From contig NMRA01000064.1 of assembly GCA_002633005.1 (NCBI GenBank), positions 452,740-516,739 of the forward strand: a stretch of 64,000 bases of DNA, read 5' to 3'. How positions within the stretch are numbered: the stretch's first letter is position 1; each line of letters starts with the position of its first letter. Positions 36,567 to 49,200 of this stretch are shown here, piece by piece. The notes under the pieces were generated by a model that saw only the letters and a program-made list of their open reading frames with translations, was not told the DNA's origin and did not search any database. The stretch is from Phoronis australis. Lineage: Eukaryota; Phoronida; Phoronidae. Made by a program: the position numbers and the translations under genes.

Positions 36567-38109
36567 TGATTTCCACTAATGAACAAATTATGTCATCACT
36601 AGCCTGACCTCATGGGTCATTGTAGTGAAGAGCCATTTGCTAGAAAACAAAAGAACAGCAAAATAAATCCTGTTGAACTCAAGCTTGTGTCAGCCTACTC
36701 CAGGCTAAGGACAGTTTTAATGACAGTTTCCGAAAATACGCCCTTTTCTGAAAACACGCCCGTGCGTATATTTGATTTCATTTGGCGTTTTGGAAATGTC
36801 ATTTCCGAATATCTCCACACGCTAGTATTTTCGGAAATTCCCGGTACTTGCGTGCGGTAAGCGGTGAGTTCCACAGGGAAAATGGAGCGACAAAACTCCG
36901 TGATCTTTTCGGCGAATACCTAAAGGATACAAGCTAACATTTTAAGCTGCAAGATATCAAATTTTCTTTACTTGCTTCGACACTGGCCAGAACTTTACAT
37001 GAGTATCCCTGCAAACATGTCAAACTCTTGCTTGTTAAGGAATTACAGGTCTAAGTTTTTCATTGAATGTAAATCAATGATCGAGTGGTGCAGTTGATGA
37101 CATCTCAACAACTCAAACATGGTCTCATATTCAATGTCACCAACTCTTACGTAGGCCCCATTGCTCTTCTGAAAGATTCTATTTTACAAGAGACGGCTTA
37201 AATTAACACTAGTGCTATCTCATATTAAATCTTGGAGCCAAATTTCTACACCACGTTATGTTATAACAATTGCCTGTGGAATGATTTAGGCACTCGGGTT
37301 TAAAAAAGGTATAGCACATCGGCAACAGACTTTACGCGATTAAGAAAGAATTACTTTTTTCCTGAACCCTGCATACGTTTTTATAAGTGTGTAATGAATT
37401 ACTTTGATGGTTTTTCACGAAGTGTATTACTAGTTCTCTCTCGTTCCTTGATTTTTATTTTCATTTATTTTCGCAGTGTGCCGTATTTGCGTTTTTATCT
37501 ATTGTCTATTCCTTCTATTTGTATTTGAACATTTGTACCGCTAAATAAATATATTTCCTCACTCTTTCACACATTTTTGCCTTATTTCCATTGAATGACT
37601 TGTAGCTTAGGCCCCATTTGTTACAAGCTCTAGGCTTTCCACATCTAAGCCACCATACTTGTCCTGCACCATTCTTTCTTTTGTCACCTTCTTATCTTGG
37701 TCTTTTTGCGCTATATCAGATTCTACGTTCTCAGCGATGGCTAAATAATTTCATTCACTCAACGGTAAGCGGTTTCTTGTTTTGATGTTGAATCTGTTAG
37801 AAAATAAAGTTATGTTCTAGAATAATAGGTGACTTGACATTTTTGTTCTCCGAGGTTGTATAATGGCTGGGCTGGAGCTCATGAGTCCGCAAATTTTGAC
37901 GTGTTAACAGTTTCGAATGTGTTTTCAGGTTAGCGGGAAATTCATATAAGGTACAACAACGCACTTATTTCTCCAACAATATAAGTAAGCACAATTCAAA
38001 TTTCACATCATCTTAGTTTGAATTTCTGTCCAAATTTTCGAGCCTTTTAATTGAGCTCAGTTATACTTGACTTGTGTAACAAGAGCCGACGTGTTCTCAA
38101 CGAATATAT

Positions 38110-38210
38110 TAGTATTTGCAGCGGCAGATTTAAGGGAGGAGGGGGGGCAAGGGGGCCAAATCCTGGTTAATACTTTACCCTGTCCCCCCAGTTACTCCGC
38201 CCCTGATTTT
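38110..38210 (+). repeat. GGATTTAAGGG/GGGGGGC element fragment
   Basis: GCAGATTTAAGGGAGGAGGG and a C-rich end (TGTCCCCCCAGTTACTCCGC) form G-rich/C-rich inverted ends. This resembles the element inserted at 38647-38800 and small GC-rich repeats common in animal genomes. Confidence 0.4.
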
Positions 38211-38559
38211 CAAACGTTTCAACTGTATAACGGGATTCATTCTTCGAGCACGAACATCAGTGTAATATGTGTTCGAACATAACACATTCAACAAATTCCC
38301 TTTCTCGAAACTTCGCTCATTACTTTGCATAGAGCCTATACGTACCAATTTTAAAATAAGCAAATCCAGTTTTCAGTGTGTATTTTTTTTTTCTTTTAAG
38401 GCAGAACGACACTACTAGTTTGGGGCACAGATCAGTGTATTTCCCTATAAATCACGTATATTTACAACTAAGTGTAGCGAATGTAAGGATATATTATTTT
38501 GGTTCAAGTAGACGACGCAGGAAGACCAGTACTGTGTGCATAATTATACGTACCAACAT

Positions 38560-38875
38560 ACATACACGCATACGTACGTACGTACGTACACACATCCATT
38601 CAAAAATACATACATACAAATACATACATACATACATACATTCATACCAGGGGGATCCAGGATTTTGAGTTAGGGGGGCCAGGGCAGAGCATTAGCCAGA
38701 ATTTTGCCCGACAGACATTCGCACCCCCGAACTGCCAAATGGATTCTGGGAGAATTTTAGGGAAGCCATGGCCACCTGCCCCTCCTAAATCCGTCACAGC
38801 ATACATACATACATACAGACATAGGCCTACGTACATACATACAGACATACACATACACATACAAACTGTATATAC
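38560..38875. repeat. CATA/CGTA microsatellite split by a GC-rich insertion
   Basis: Tetranucleotide CATA/CGTA runs at 38560-38646 and 38800-38875 flank about 150 bp with G-run and C-run ends (GGGGGATCCAGG ... CCCCTCCTAAATCC). The layout suggests an element inserted into an existing microsatellite. Confidence 0.6.
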
Positions 38876-40022
38876 ATATACAATAACTTCAAAATGTTCC
38901 GTAAACTCTGTTTGTCAACTGTGTTCACGTTTTCTTCGTTGTGACGAAAAGCGCCGCTGCTCAACTTGTCGATACGCTAAATCAGCGTACCAAAACAACG
39001 TGCCGTAGTCGTCGGAAAAAGTGGTTCACGCAGTGCACCAACGTGCACCATGAGACCACGATTTGGTTTACAGTGATATCTGAATTGAACCCAGACGGTT
39101 CCGGACAACTCAGATAACCATTTCAAAACAGTTAATGGGAAATTAGTTTTCGAGAACAATTACTAATGTTGTCAATTTCAGTTGTAGGCCTACGCTAAAT
39201 TTTAAAAGACCCGCACAACACACGCCGACAAAGAAAGAAATCTTTCAGAGAGGCATGTTTGGAGTAGGCCTACAGTCCAATTGTTTTTGTCAGCAGTTCG
39301 ATGGAGAACAAATGATCAGGATGACGCATCTATAAATTTTTGTTTGATAGTGAATAGCCTACATTTAACCAACGGTGACATCTCATGAAACTGGAATGCA
39401 GGACGCTGAGTTTTGACCGGATCAAATGTTACCAACGAAGGGGTAACCATTAATCAAAAATTCTGATAAAACGGAGGCTTTTCATAGGCATCCGTATAAA
39501 AACGAAGAATGAATAGTTATGGTAGTCTGGGACTAATTGCCATCCAGTGCGTAGTATATTTTAAGCTTTAATTGCTATCATCGTATTTTGGATTGTTGGT
39601 CCACAGAGGAAGTATTTTGAGCGACTTTAAGTGTTATTATTTTTCGTTTTTCTAACAACTGGATCGTGACACTTTTTAAAGAGAGTCACGATCTGGATTT
39701 TATCGTACCGCCAGGATGCTGGAACGGAATGAATTTCCCGGGATCAAATGGTTCTGCTTGCTAATTTCCTAGCCGCGTTCGGAATGTGGAAGCCACAGTC
39801 CCGGCGGCAATCACCGGTTTAGCCCACACTTCACAGAGAAATGTCATTTGTATTGTCACTGTCAGGCATTCAGCTCAGCTTCGGTCGAATGTACTTCCGT
39901 TTATCTTTAGAGCTCTAATCTGATTCAGTGATTCCGTACCGTCGGGTTCATTAGTCACCTCACAAAGCCGCGTTGCCACATACAAACAACAGAAACACAT
40001 CTGAGGAATTCCCATTATAACT

Positions 40023-40048
40023 AGGTCATGTGACGTCATCAGAGGTCA
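40023..40048. promoter_or_regulatory. Consensus CRE flanked by AGGTCA half-sites
   Basis: The palindrome TGACGTCA at 40031-40038 is the perfect CREB/ATF site. AGGTCA, a nuclear-receptor half-site, lies on either side (40023-40028 and 40043-40048). The cluster is about 93 bp upstream of the ALP start codon, in a region with higher GC than the surroundings. Promoter function is inferred. Confidence 0.5.
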
Positions 40049-40130
40049 CTGGCACTGGATTGTTGGGATTGCGAGAACCGGTTCAAACGTCTCTTCTTAT
40101 TTGCATTAAAAAATTTCGAATCTCTTCAAC

Positions 40131-40241
40131 ATGGCTGCACAGAAGCTCACTGTTACGTTAACTCGCCCGTCTGCTCAAGTGTCGTGGGGATTTCGTCTCC
40201 AAGGAGGTACAGACTTTGCCACACCGCTGTCAATCCAGTTG
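40131..40241 (+). CDS. ALP first coding exon: start and PDZ loop
   Basis: This 111-nt exon reads MAAQKLTVTLTRPSAQVSWG then FRLQGGTDFATPLSIQL, with a GTGAGT donor in phase 0. It has the same length and exit phase as the Enigma first exon. Confidence 0.93.
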
Positions 40242-43200
40242 GTGAGTTTCAACTTCATGAAGTCAGCCCACAATCAGACGGCTTGACAGGTTTAGGCCTT
40301 GGCCTTACTGTTAGGCTAAATGGAGTTCAACTACTCCGGGCACTTCACACTGGAAATTTTTCGAGTGTGCCGCAGCAGTTTGCTCGATTTAATTATAATT
40401 GACCCAGGTGTCAGTAACGTTACAAACACGAATTTGTTTGGCAATCATGAAATGAACTGAAATATGAGTTATTGACTCAATAGTTGGCTGCTGTTGTTTC
40501 TGATGTAGGCCTGCTAGTGTTTAACAACTGGTTTTGCCAGGACTAGATAGCAACTCATTGCAACCGACTATTTTGTGGAGTGTCCTTGGTCGTCATTACT
40601 CAGCTTTTAAATCGCCATGCCTTAGAATTATTCTAAAGGTTGTGATAGACAATACTGAGTAGTTAAATGAGCAAAAATATCGGATCGTTCAGACATCTTT
40701 ATCATCAACCTGTAGCCAAGTGATGTTGGAAAGATGACATATTGCTTTGGTGTTGGGGATATATAGGTTTTGAGATATTCAAGTGCATTTGAATTGGGTT
40801 TCCTTATTTCTGCTGTAAGAGTACGATGCCAGTGAATTATTCAGCAGTAGTAAACTGAAATGAATCTCCTCTGAAGTTTACATTAAAATGAATTTTCATT
40901 AAGTTTCCTGTTAATAGTTACATGGCTGAATACAACCACAGGCATTGTGAATAAAACATTATCCTGAATTGAAAAACAATGTCTCATTTCCTACTGTAGC
41001 TATAACACTAGAAAAACCAGAAAACTTTTCACTTTGGCAGTTAGTGGACACTGTTAACACACAGATAAAAGTCAAAAGTCAAATTGCAATGCACTGATCA
41101 ACTTCCTTTGTGGCAAAGTAAAATGTGTAAATATGGCTGTCAGCTGAACTAAAGATGTCTTATCAATCATATTCTTGACATTCCCGCCTGTGTCTGGTCC
41201 AGTGCACAGCAAGTCCAGCAATGTAGTCATTTTCATTTCCTGAATTGTCTTAAAATTTCTTCAATGATGTTCAACTCCTGCAAGCCTGCCTTGACTAGAT
41301 GTGAGATGAATTATTGTTAAAATTACTGTTTGTTAATTAAGTGCTTCAGTGACTAGACCCTGGAATTTGGTGACCCTGTGACCCTTTCAAAGTAAATTTT
41401 ATCAACTATTGGTCTGAAGGGTTTCAAGAGGTGTGTTGTGTACACTTATGTTAAGATAAAGGCTTGCTTTGGTGAGCCTTGTAATAACTGACATAAATTC
41501 TATCAGTCTAGATTCATGGTCAGATGCTAAGCAGAACACAGAGGGCTACCAGCTCAGGTGACTGTCCATGTCATTGTTACCCTCAAACCAGGAGGCAGTA
41601 TGCTCACTCAATGTAAACTATGTTTGTAATAGTCAGTTTAAATGTAGCGTGTACAATTACAATGATTGAGCAACAGATTTGTTGATGTCAGGTGGTGCAC
41701 TAATTAATGTTCATTGGCTACTGAAGGATAATCGTCAAAGCACTTAACTGAACCTTACCTGCCTAGCAGTTCCTTTTGTACATAGCACATATTATGTGAG
41801 GGGGTGAAGCCTAATGACTTAAGCAATAAAATAAAAAAATTGTTTTAATTTGTGCATAATGAGTAAAGTGTAAATACATAATATGTACTGGTTTATGTGG
41901 AACAGTTTGTGTAGCAACTGAATACGCATTACAGAGGGTATTCACGACTTCACTCGGCTGTGGTGCTAGGGGTTCCCAATTTAAACTGCCGAGAAAGATT
42001 GCTCTACAGTGGCAGTTTGTGGAGTATGGTGTCAAAATGGCACTTTGCTTACCCTCTGCCCATGATAATGAACAAGTTTGTGCTTTCTCAAAACATAAAA
42101 TGACAACTAGATGTACAGTAGCTATTTACGTTCTCACAGTGTCATCGTTGTGCAAGTGCTGTCTGCCCACCAGGAGCTAATTCAGGATTTCAAAAAATAG
42201 CGCATCCAGTATGGATTGCCCAATTTCTCAGGGCATCTGTAACTAACAACGCTTAGCTCTGAGCATTTTGGAAGTCCCAAATCAAATTGCTCCCGTCATA
42301 TGTTACTGTGGAAACAGGGTTTTGCTATAATTTATTTTTTGTATTTTATATAATTTCTAAACTTTTTTATTCTTGTCAAGCTAGTGAGCTTCCAAAGTTG
42401 CTGCTTGCAAGTTAAGACACACACACACTTACTTGGTTATTTCACTTGGGCTGAACAGGTCGTCCTAAGCTAGAGTATCCATTTGGACGCCCTGGACATC
42501 CTCTAGATGAAGGCCTGCTACCCACTGCCGCTGTAAATGTTTGAGTGCCACAATGGTCTACTTTTACAGGATTAATGGCAAGGTTTGGTATTTAACCCGA
42601 GAATTTTTACCTTTTGAGTTGTATTTGAAAAAGTACGTCAAATGATTTTTTTCCGAAAACGCATCATTTTATGTGGATGTACTGTATGGGAAACATGAAA
42701 ATGCATTGGTTATCTCAATATATGTTTGCATCATGTGTTATGTCACTTATGGGAGCAAGTCTTTACTCTAGTGAGGTGGAAGAAACCCACCAACTGCGGC
42801 ATTCACCTCACTGCCTTCTGTGAGGGTGTGTGACAGTGACATAAGTATAGTAGCCTGACATAAGTGGCCCCTGGTTCAGCTTTACAGTATTGTAGTTGCT
42901 CAGTTCTGTTCCAATAGACTTCATTTCTCCAGTTTGAGCAGTCTCTTAAATTTGGGACACCAGAAATCTAGCCAAAATTGATTTTCTTAGATTCTCGAAA
43001 TTGGAACATGGGTGATTTTGGCCTGTCTTATACCTCAAATATCACTCTGCGTTTTGTGTTAGCAGAGTTTAAAACAAGACTTGGCACTTCATAAAATCAT
43101 TGAAAATACCTGCCAACACAATGTTCTCATGCATCTCCATATTACACTACATAAAGGTGAATGATCGTGTCGTTAATCGTAATTCTTGAATTTGGGATGA

Positions 43201-46200
43201 CCTATATTGCCTTCTAATAAAATTTGTTGCAAGCTCTGATCCAAACTGAAGACTGCTTACTGTACAAATTGAGTTAGTAGGCAATCCTTCATGGTTTTTA
43301 TACATAATTAAATCTGTGTACATAGTTTTGTTGATACAAATGTAAATTTAGTGCTTTCAATTATTGCAATACAGCGACTCCAGCTTTAGGATTACTTATG
43401 TGTGTGTGTGAACATTGATGATCTGTACAGTTTGTCCACCATCATCATATTTCATCCTATTATTGAAGGTTTATACCAGTAACTCCTGAACCATGAGTCA
43501 TTCTAAATTTAAATGCATTTATTTAGCTCACAAATTTTAAAGTTACTGGACCCGTGTTTTGACACATAAGGCAGTGAAAAAATTCAAATTGAACCGATTT
43601 ATTTTGTGTTATATGTCAAACGAATCAGGACTTTTGATCCAGGTAAAAAAATTACAAAAGCCACATGTCCTTACCTTTTCTAACAATAATGGTTAAAATA
43701 ACTGGATGTCAAATTCCAGTGACTTCAAAGTTTTTATAGAAATATCAGACCTAGTGAAAGCCCACAAGATCTTGTCAATTTTCAATTCCAAGCTGTTCAA
43801 AAGCAATGAAACATGGTAAACAAAGGGATCCAGCAACTTTAAACCTGGTTGTTTACCTCATGATAGAATGGGTGGAGTTTGTTGACACACAAATCACTCA
43901 AGTGTCATTACTACTCAGTCAGGCAGTGTGTATACTTGTCAACATGGTCTTGTTTCTGACTCATCAACAACTGTTTGCATGCATGGTTGATGTGTTTTTT
44001 ATAAGTTGAAAGGTGATGCACTGACTGATATACCAGTGATGTGCAAGGCAGCTGTTTGTTTGATAATTTATTCGGTGTAAATTTGGATGACTTTAAGAAA
44101 AACTAAGCTGTCAGTTGTGTTGATGTCTGTCATCTGTCAAATAGCTATTACCAGGAAACAATTGCTTTGGTATATTCCTGAATAGGTTTCTCGTTTTACT
44201 CCAGCCAGTTGAAAGCTGCAAAGTTTCCAACATTCTTGACCTGTCTTGTAATATGAGCCAGTTATTTGACTTGGGGATTATAGTAGACTGTATACAGTGC
44301 TACTGAAATGATCATAGACCACATACAGTAATACCATAGGCAGTATGCAGGTTATCAGCCAGTTGTGGGCAGAATGAAACTATGAGCTGTTGGTTTGGAG
44401 CTTTGGTGTTGTTGGAAGTAGTGTGCATGCTAGAATAACGTGCTCACTGGTTTCACGTGGAGAATTTCTGGCTTACACTGGTCACCACTCTGAGTCCCTA
44501 AACCCCAGATAACTATTAATGTAGATCTGAGCTAATGAAGTGGAAAGGTAATTGCTAGCACTACTTTCTTAACAATGGTGGTCCTTATTATACTCAAATT
44601 GTTTTTCTATGGCATTTACACAGAGTTAAAGCCTGTAATATGGAGAGCAGTTTTAACTTAGTACATTAAATTTTACAAAAAGACTAAGAAGTTAATTTGC
44701 ATGGATCTTGACAAAAGGCCACTTACCAAGGGAACCTTGCTTTTAAATATGTTCCATACCTTTTTTTATTTTAATACTTCTGTCTAATTGCTGGACAATT
44801 TTGGTTGCAGTAACTACATAACTATTCTAGCTTTTCCTCAGTCTAAAAAATGAAATCACAGCTCTTGCCCACCGACCAACCCCATCCACTGCTTGCACAC
44901 TCTCTCTCGTTGACTACAGAGCTAGCCATCTTAGTTGTCTTCACAGGTGTTTCATTACAACTATAAGCTCACTATCGAAATTGACGCATTTCGGCGAATA
45001 GCAGTTTTCGGGTTAGTGTACTACTCCTGGAGTAAAGTAGTTTTGCATGCACTGGGCCCTAAGCAATGTCCAAACGTTATTGACATCTAATTTAGTCACT
45101 GTGTGTTGTTCATAGATGTTTAAAGTAGCTGAGTTGAATATTAAAAGAATAACCAACGTGATATTGTTAACTCTGATCAGCGTTTGAAAATCACCTAGTA
45201 TATCAATATGCACAGTCATTTATCTTCAATCGTACCCAATGTTTGTAGTTTTTAGCTTAATAGTTCTTCGATTTTTAAAAATCGAAATCCAAACTTGGTT
45301 GTTTTTTCCATCTGAATACAGCTGTGGTATTTGTTTTTAATGAAAACTTTTGGTTAATGCATTTTGAAAATTCGCCATACAGGCAGAGGTGTTTACTACA
45401 GTTTATGGTCGGGTAATTACACTTAATTGTGTAATGCTCACACCGACTTTGGGGCCGCACTCTCTTTGATCCCGTTAAAAGCCGCTCCGAAGGATGAGCG
45501 GTGAAAAGTCACGCATATCTTTAGAAATGTGTGACTTTCGTGCAAGCGCATTATTCACGGCATGTGCAGACATGTCTGTGTGCACTGCTGTAAGCAGGGA
45601 AACTCTTATCTGTGCCTGGCTGTTATGTTAATTTCTAAAGGCCCTTTCATACTAGTGTCTTGGTTTGGAAGTTTTGGGGAGTTGCAGTTAGTATGAACAG
45701 TTAACTTCGGTCCTGGATCAGTGCTACTTACACTTTGCAGTAAAATAACAGGGGAGTGTCAACGCTGGGGCTCAGTATGAACGGTCAACTCCAGGGGCCA
45801 CTGCTATTGTCATCAATAAAAGGCAGTGTTGTCGCTAATATTTTGCTCAAATATAATGGAACTAGAAATAAGTTTTATGTCAATTAGCACATGTAAATGT
45901 ACTCAAATTGTCACATTAGAAAAGTCTTAGCGTGCACGGGATGCGTCAGTGCTTCGTTGCGATTACTTCGATGACGATAGCGTCACCTACTGTTTACTTC
46001 GATGCCGTTAGCTACCGAGGGAAGCTGGTATGAACGATTCAATTAATTTGTAGTTTACATTGACGCACCGCTCATACTAGAGTTCAATTAGTATGAAAGG
46101 GCTTTAAGATACAAGCATTTTAGTGTGTTATATTGAAGGAAAGAAAGTGGCATAGTTTGAACAGAAACAGTTGCAGGTCAGTGACATTCTTGAAATGATC

Positions 46201-49200
46201 ATGCACTTCAGTTAGTGTGAATTAGAGATTAGGATCATGCACTCCAATTCATTAGTGTGACTGGAGATTACAAATCTTAGAAGCAAAGGTTAGTGTTTGT
46301 GCCTGGCAGAAAAATTAGTCTCGCCGCGACAGAAAAAAATATTTAAATATGTATGATATGAGCCCCTTCTCAAAAAAGTTTACGCTTTTAATAAAAGTAC
46401 TGAATTAAATCTTAGTGAAGCTAGTTTGGAAATTAAGAGTGTATTGAGTTTCAAACTAGTAACCAAACCCGTCTAAAGTTCATCTGTTGACTGTTATTGC
46501 ATGAAAAGGAGTAGATTATTGCAAACTAAATAAGTGCAATGCATTTCATGGCTAGTTGCTATGTAATTAAAATCGCACATGTTGACAGACATGCTCTTCA
46601 TCATAGGTATCTAGTGTATAGAAGAGGCCAAGATGGCATTGACCTGAGGCCATTGCCCACAACACTGATTGGTGTCTGGTGTTTAGAACGGTAGTGCTAA
46701 TTCTTTTGTAAACACTGTTGCTGCACTTACACGGTATTTCTGATATCAAAATAGACTAAATTTTAACAAGATTGATAAACCTGGGAGTAATATATTGGTC
46801 CTAGGATAAACATAGGCCTGCAAAGTGGTTTTGGAATGATTATGTTAACTCTGCTGTTAACATTGGTCATTGGTAAAAAAATTTGACTATTGTTTCACAA
46901 ACAGCCTGGAGTAAATTCAAAAAAGACCGTCTTTGGCCTCTGGAAAGGCAGTCATGCTGACCTGGGCAAGTGGGCATCAATCTATATTCTGTTCAATAGA
47001 GGAGTTGCAATGCAGCACTCCTCTTCAGACTTTGCCTGGCCAAATCACAATAGCCAGTAATCCCATGTTTATTGTGGGCTGTCTAGCCCTTATAGACAGA
47101 CATTCCTGACTAAATTAGGCATGATTCATTGACTGCTTATGAGATGACTTTTTAAAGAATTCATTGGAGTAGACAAAGAATGCCTACCCAATCAGTGTGT
47201 TAGGTGGGGCTATCCACTTGTCTACCATGGTGCTGTGTATCTTCTATTCTTTCTTGCTACTAACAGACTGCTTGTCTGGGTACATATTCTTTTGCATTCT
47301 TTCTCATTCTGTATAATTGTTGCCAAAGGGACAACTACAGTACCCAAACGTATGAGAACAAGTTTGTGAAATGGAACCATTTTTTTGTCTTTTGTGGTTC
47401 TTTACATATTCTTTCAATTGTCGCCTGTTGGCATGATCTTCAACCATTCTCTGTACTGCTTGTTGACATTAGTGCAGTGTATTTCATTGTGAACCTGTTA
47501 TGCTTGAAACAGATGAACAAAAGTACTCCAATAAATTCTAACATTTATTTTCCTCTCTTTCTATTACGATGTCTGCGAGACAACATATTCTACCAGTATT
47601 TTACCTTGTGTTTTGTAGTGAACACCCGTTAAAGTATGAAATACGAGATTTGCAAATTGGTGGCATTTAACTATGACATATAAGCTCAGAGGCACCTGGC
47701 AGTCTGAAGTATGACAGGTGCAGTAAAGTTATGCATTGCAATGTAACATATAATTTTCTACCTGCTCTGACATCTGAGTTTGTCATGTCTCTGTCCATGA
47801 AATACTATCACTAGACAACTCCGGGGGGGGGGGGGGGGGGNGGTGAGATTGTATATGAGGATATAGCAAAATTTTTACCTTGTTGATGGAACCTTAAGTA
47901 TACCGTAACCTGATCCTTAAGTATACCAGTAACCTGACATATATTTTGCCAGGAAATGGGGTCTTACAAACTGAAAATATTAATGTCTTAGCTCATAGAG
48001 TCTCACTAAAGCTGATCTGGGAGTGTATTTCCTACTGGAAACTTGATTTTTTTGTGGCATTTGCATGCACTGGTTTACGGATCAAGGACATGAGGATTCG
48101 AAGGACAGATGTTCACGAGCGCTCTGACAACAGTAGTCTTGGTAATGTTTTGAATGGCCACCAGAATTTTGTGGTATTTGTCAAATGAAAGTAAAATGGT
48201 TGTGTAATGAGGGAAATCCTGTTGTGAATTATCAAATCTGCTGGCATAGGGTAAGAGTCACAAATAAAGAGACCAATGACCCAAATCAAGAGTATCATAA
48301 CATGACATTTGCTTGAGAAAATATACAAGAGTAGGTACTGAGGATATCAATTGAAATCGGGAAGAGGGGGAGCTTGTGACCCTTTCAGAATATAACAAAA
48401 TGCAAGTTGTCCGATATTGTTGCCCAATTCTTTGCTGGATGAAAAGTTTTGAGGCTTGTGGGATTCTTGTATTTGAGCTCATGTGACTTAAAGTGTGTGA
48501 AAAATATACTGTGGCCGTGAAAATTGTTAAGCGCACATGAATGAACGCAAGCATGAGTTACGGATAACTTCTTCATTAGTTGCTTGGTTCAACTGTAACA
48601 TACAAAAACATTCCATGAGACTATTGAACAATGCCTTAGTTGTTTACAAAGTTACAATGTGGTACTAATATTTCACACTGCCTGTATACTTAATGGAGGA
48701 AACGTTAAACTACTTGAGTCTACGGTAATATGAAAAGGTACTTAGAAAACACATTGCAACTTCGAAGTTATAACAATATAATGAAATTATCTACAATAGA
48801 CTTACACCAATTTGTGGCATAAATCAGGATGACAAAACTGTAACAAAACTTGTCGGTAAAGGCATTGGCGCGTTACACTGAGAAACGGGGTCAGTCAAAC
48901 AGTCTCACATATGCAAAATACTTCTGAAGACTATCGTCACTTGGAAAGGAGATGCAGTAGAAGCCGCATCACCAACACAAAAACCACCAACAGATGGCGA
49001 ATGAAAATAAACTACTAAATACAAACAAACTGATACATACTATGGTTGTAAAATATGTCATTTTTATATTATCCATTATCTTTTTCACATCCCTAAATAC
49101 ATACACTTGTGCAAAGGTGTACTCAAGAATTAAAAAATTCATGATTTGCAATGAAATGGACCCTTGATATTTTGTGCTAAATCAGGATATGGAAATAATT

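Larger units (their letters stand above)
34309..40130. other. Divergent intergenic region between the two PDZ-LIM genes
   Basis: This 5.8-kb stretch separates the two start codons and must hold both promoters and 5' UTRs, although extra non-coding exons are possible. It includes an inverted 32-bp motif pair (34403/34747), a nested hairpin (35190-35256), a LINE 3' fragment (about 35930-36566), CATA microsatellites with an inserted GC-rich element (38560-38875) and a CRE near the ALP start. Confidence 0.6.
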
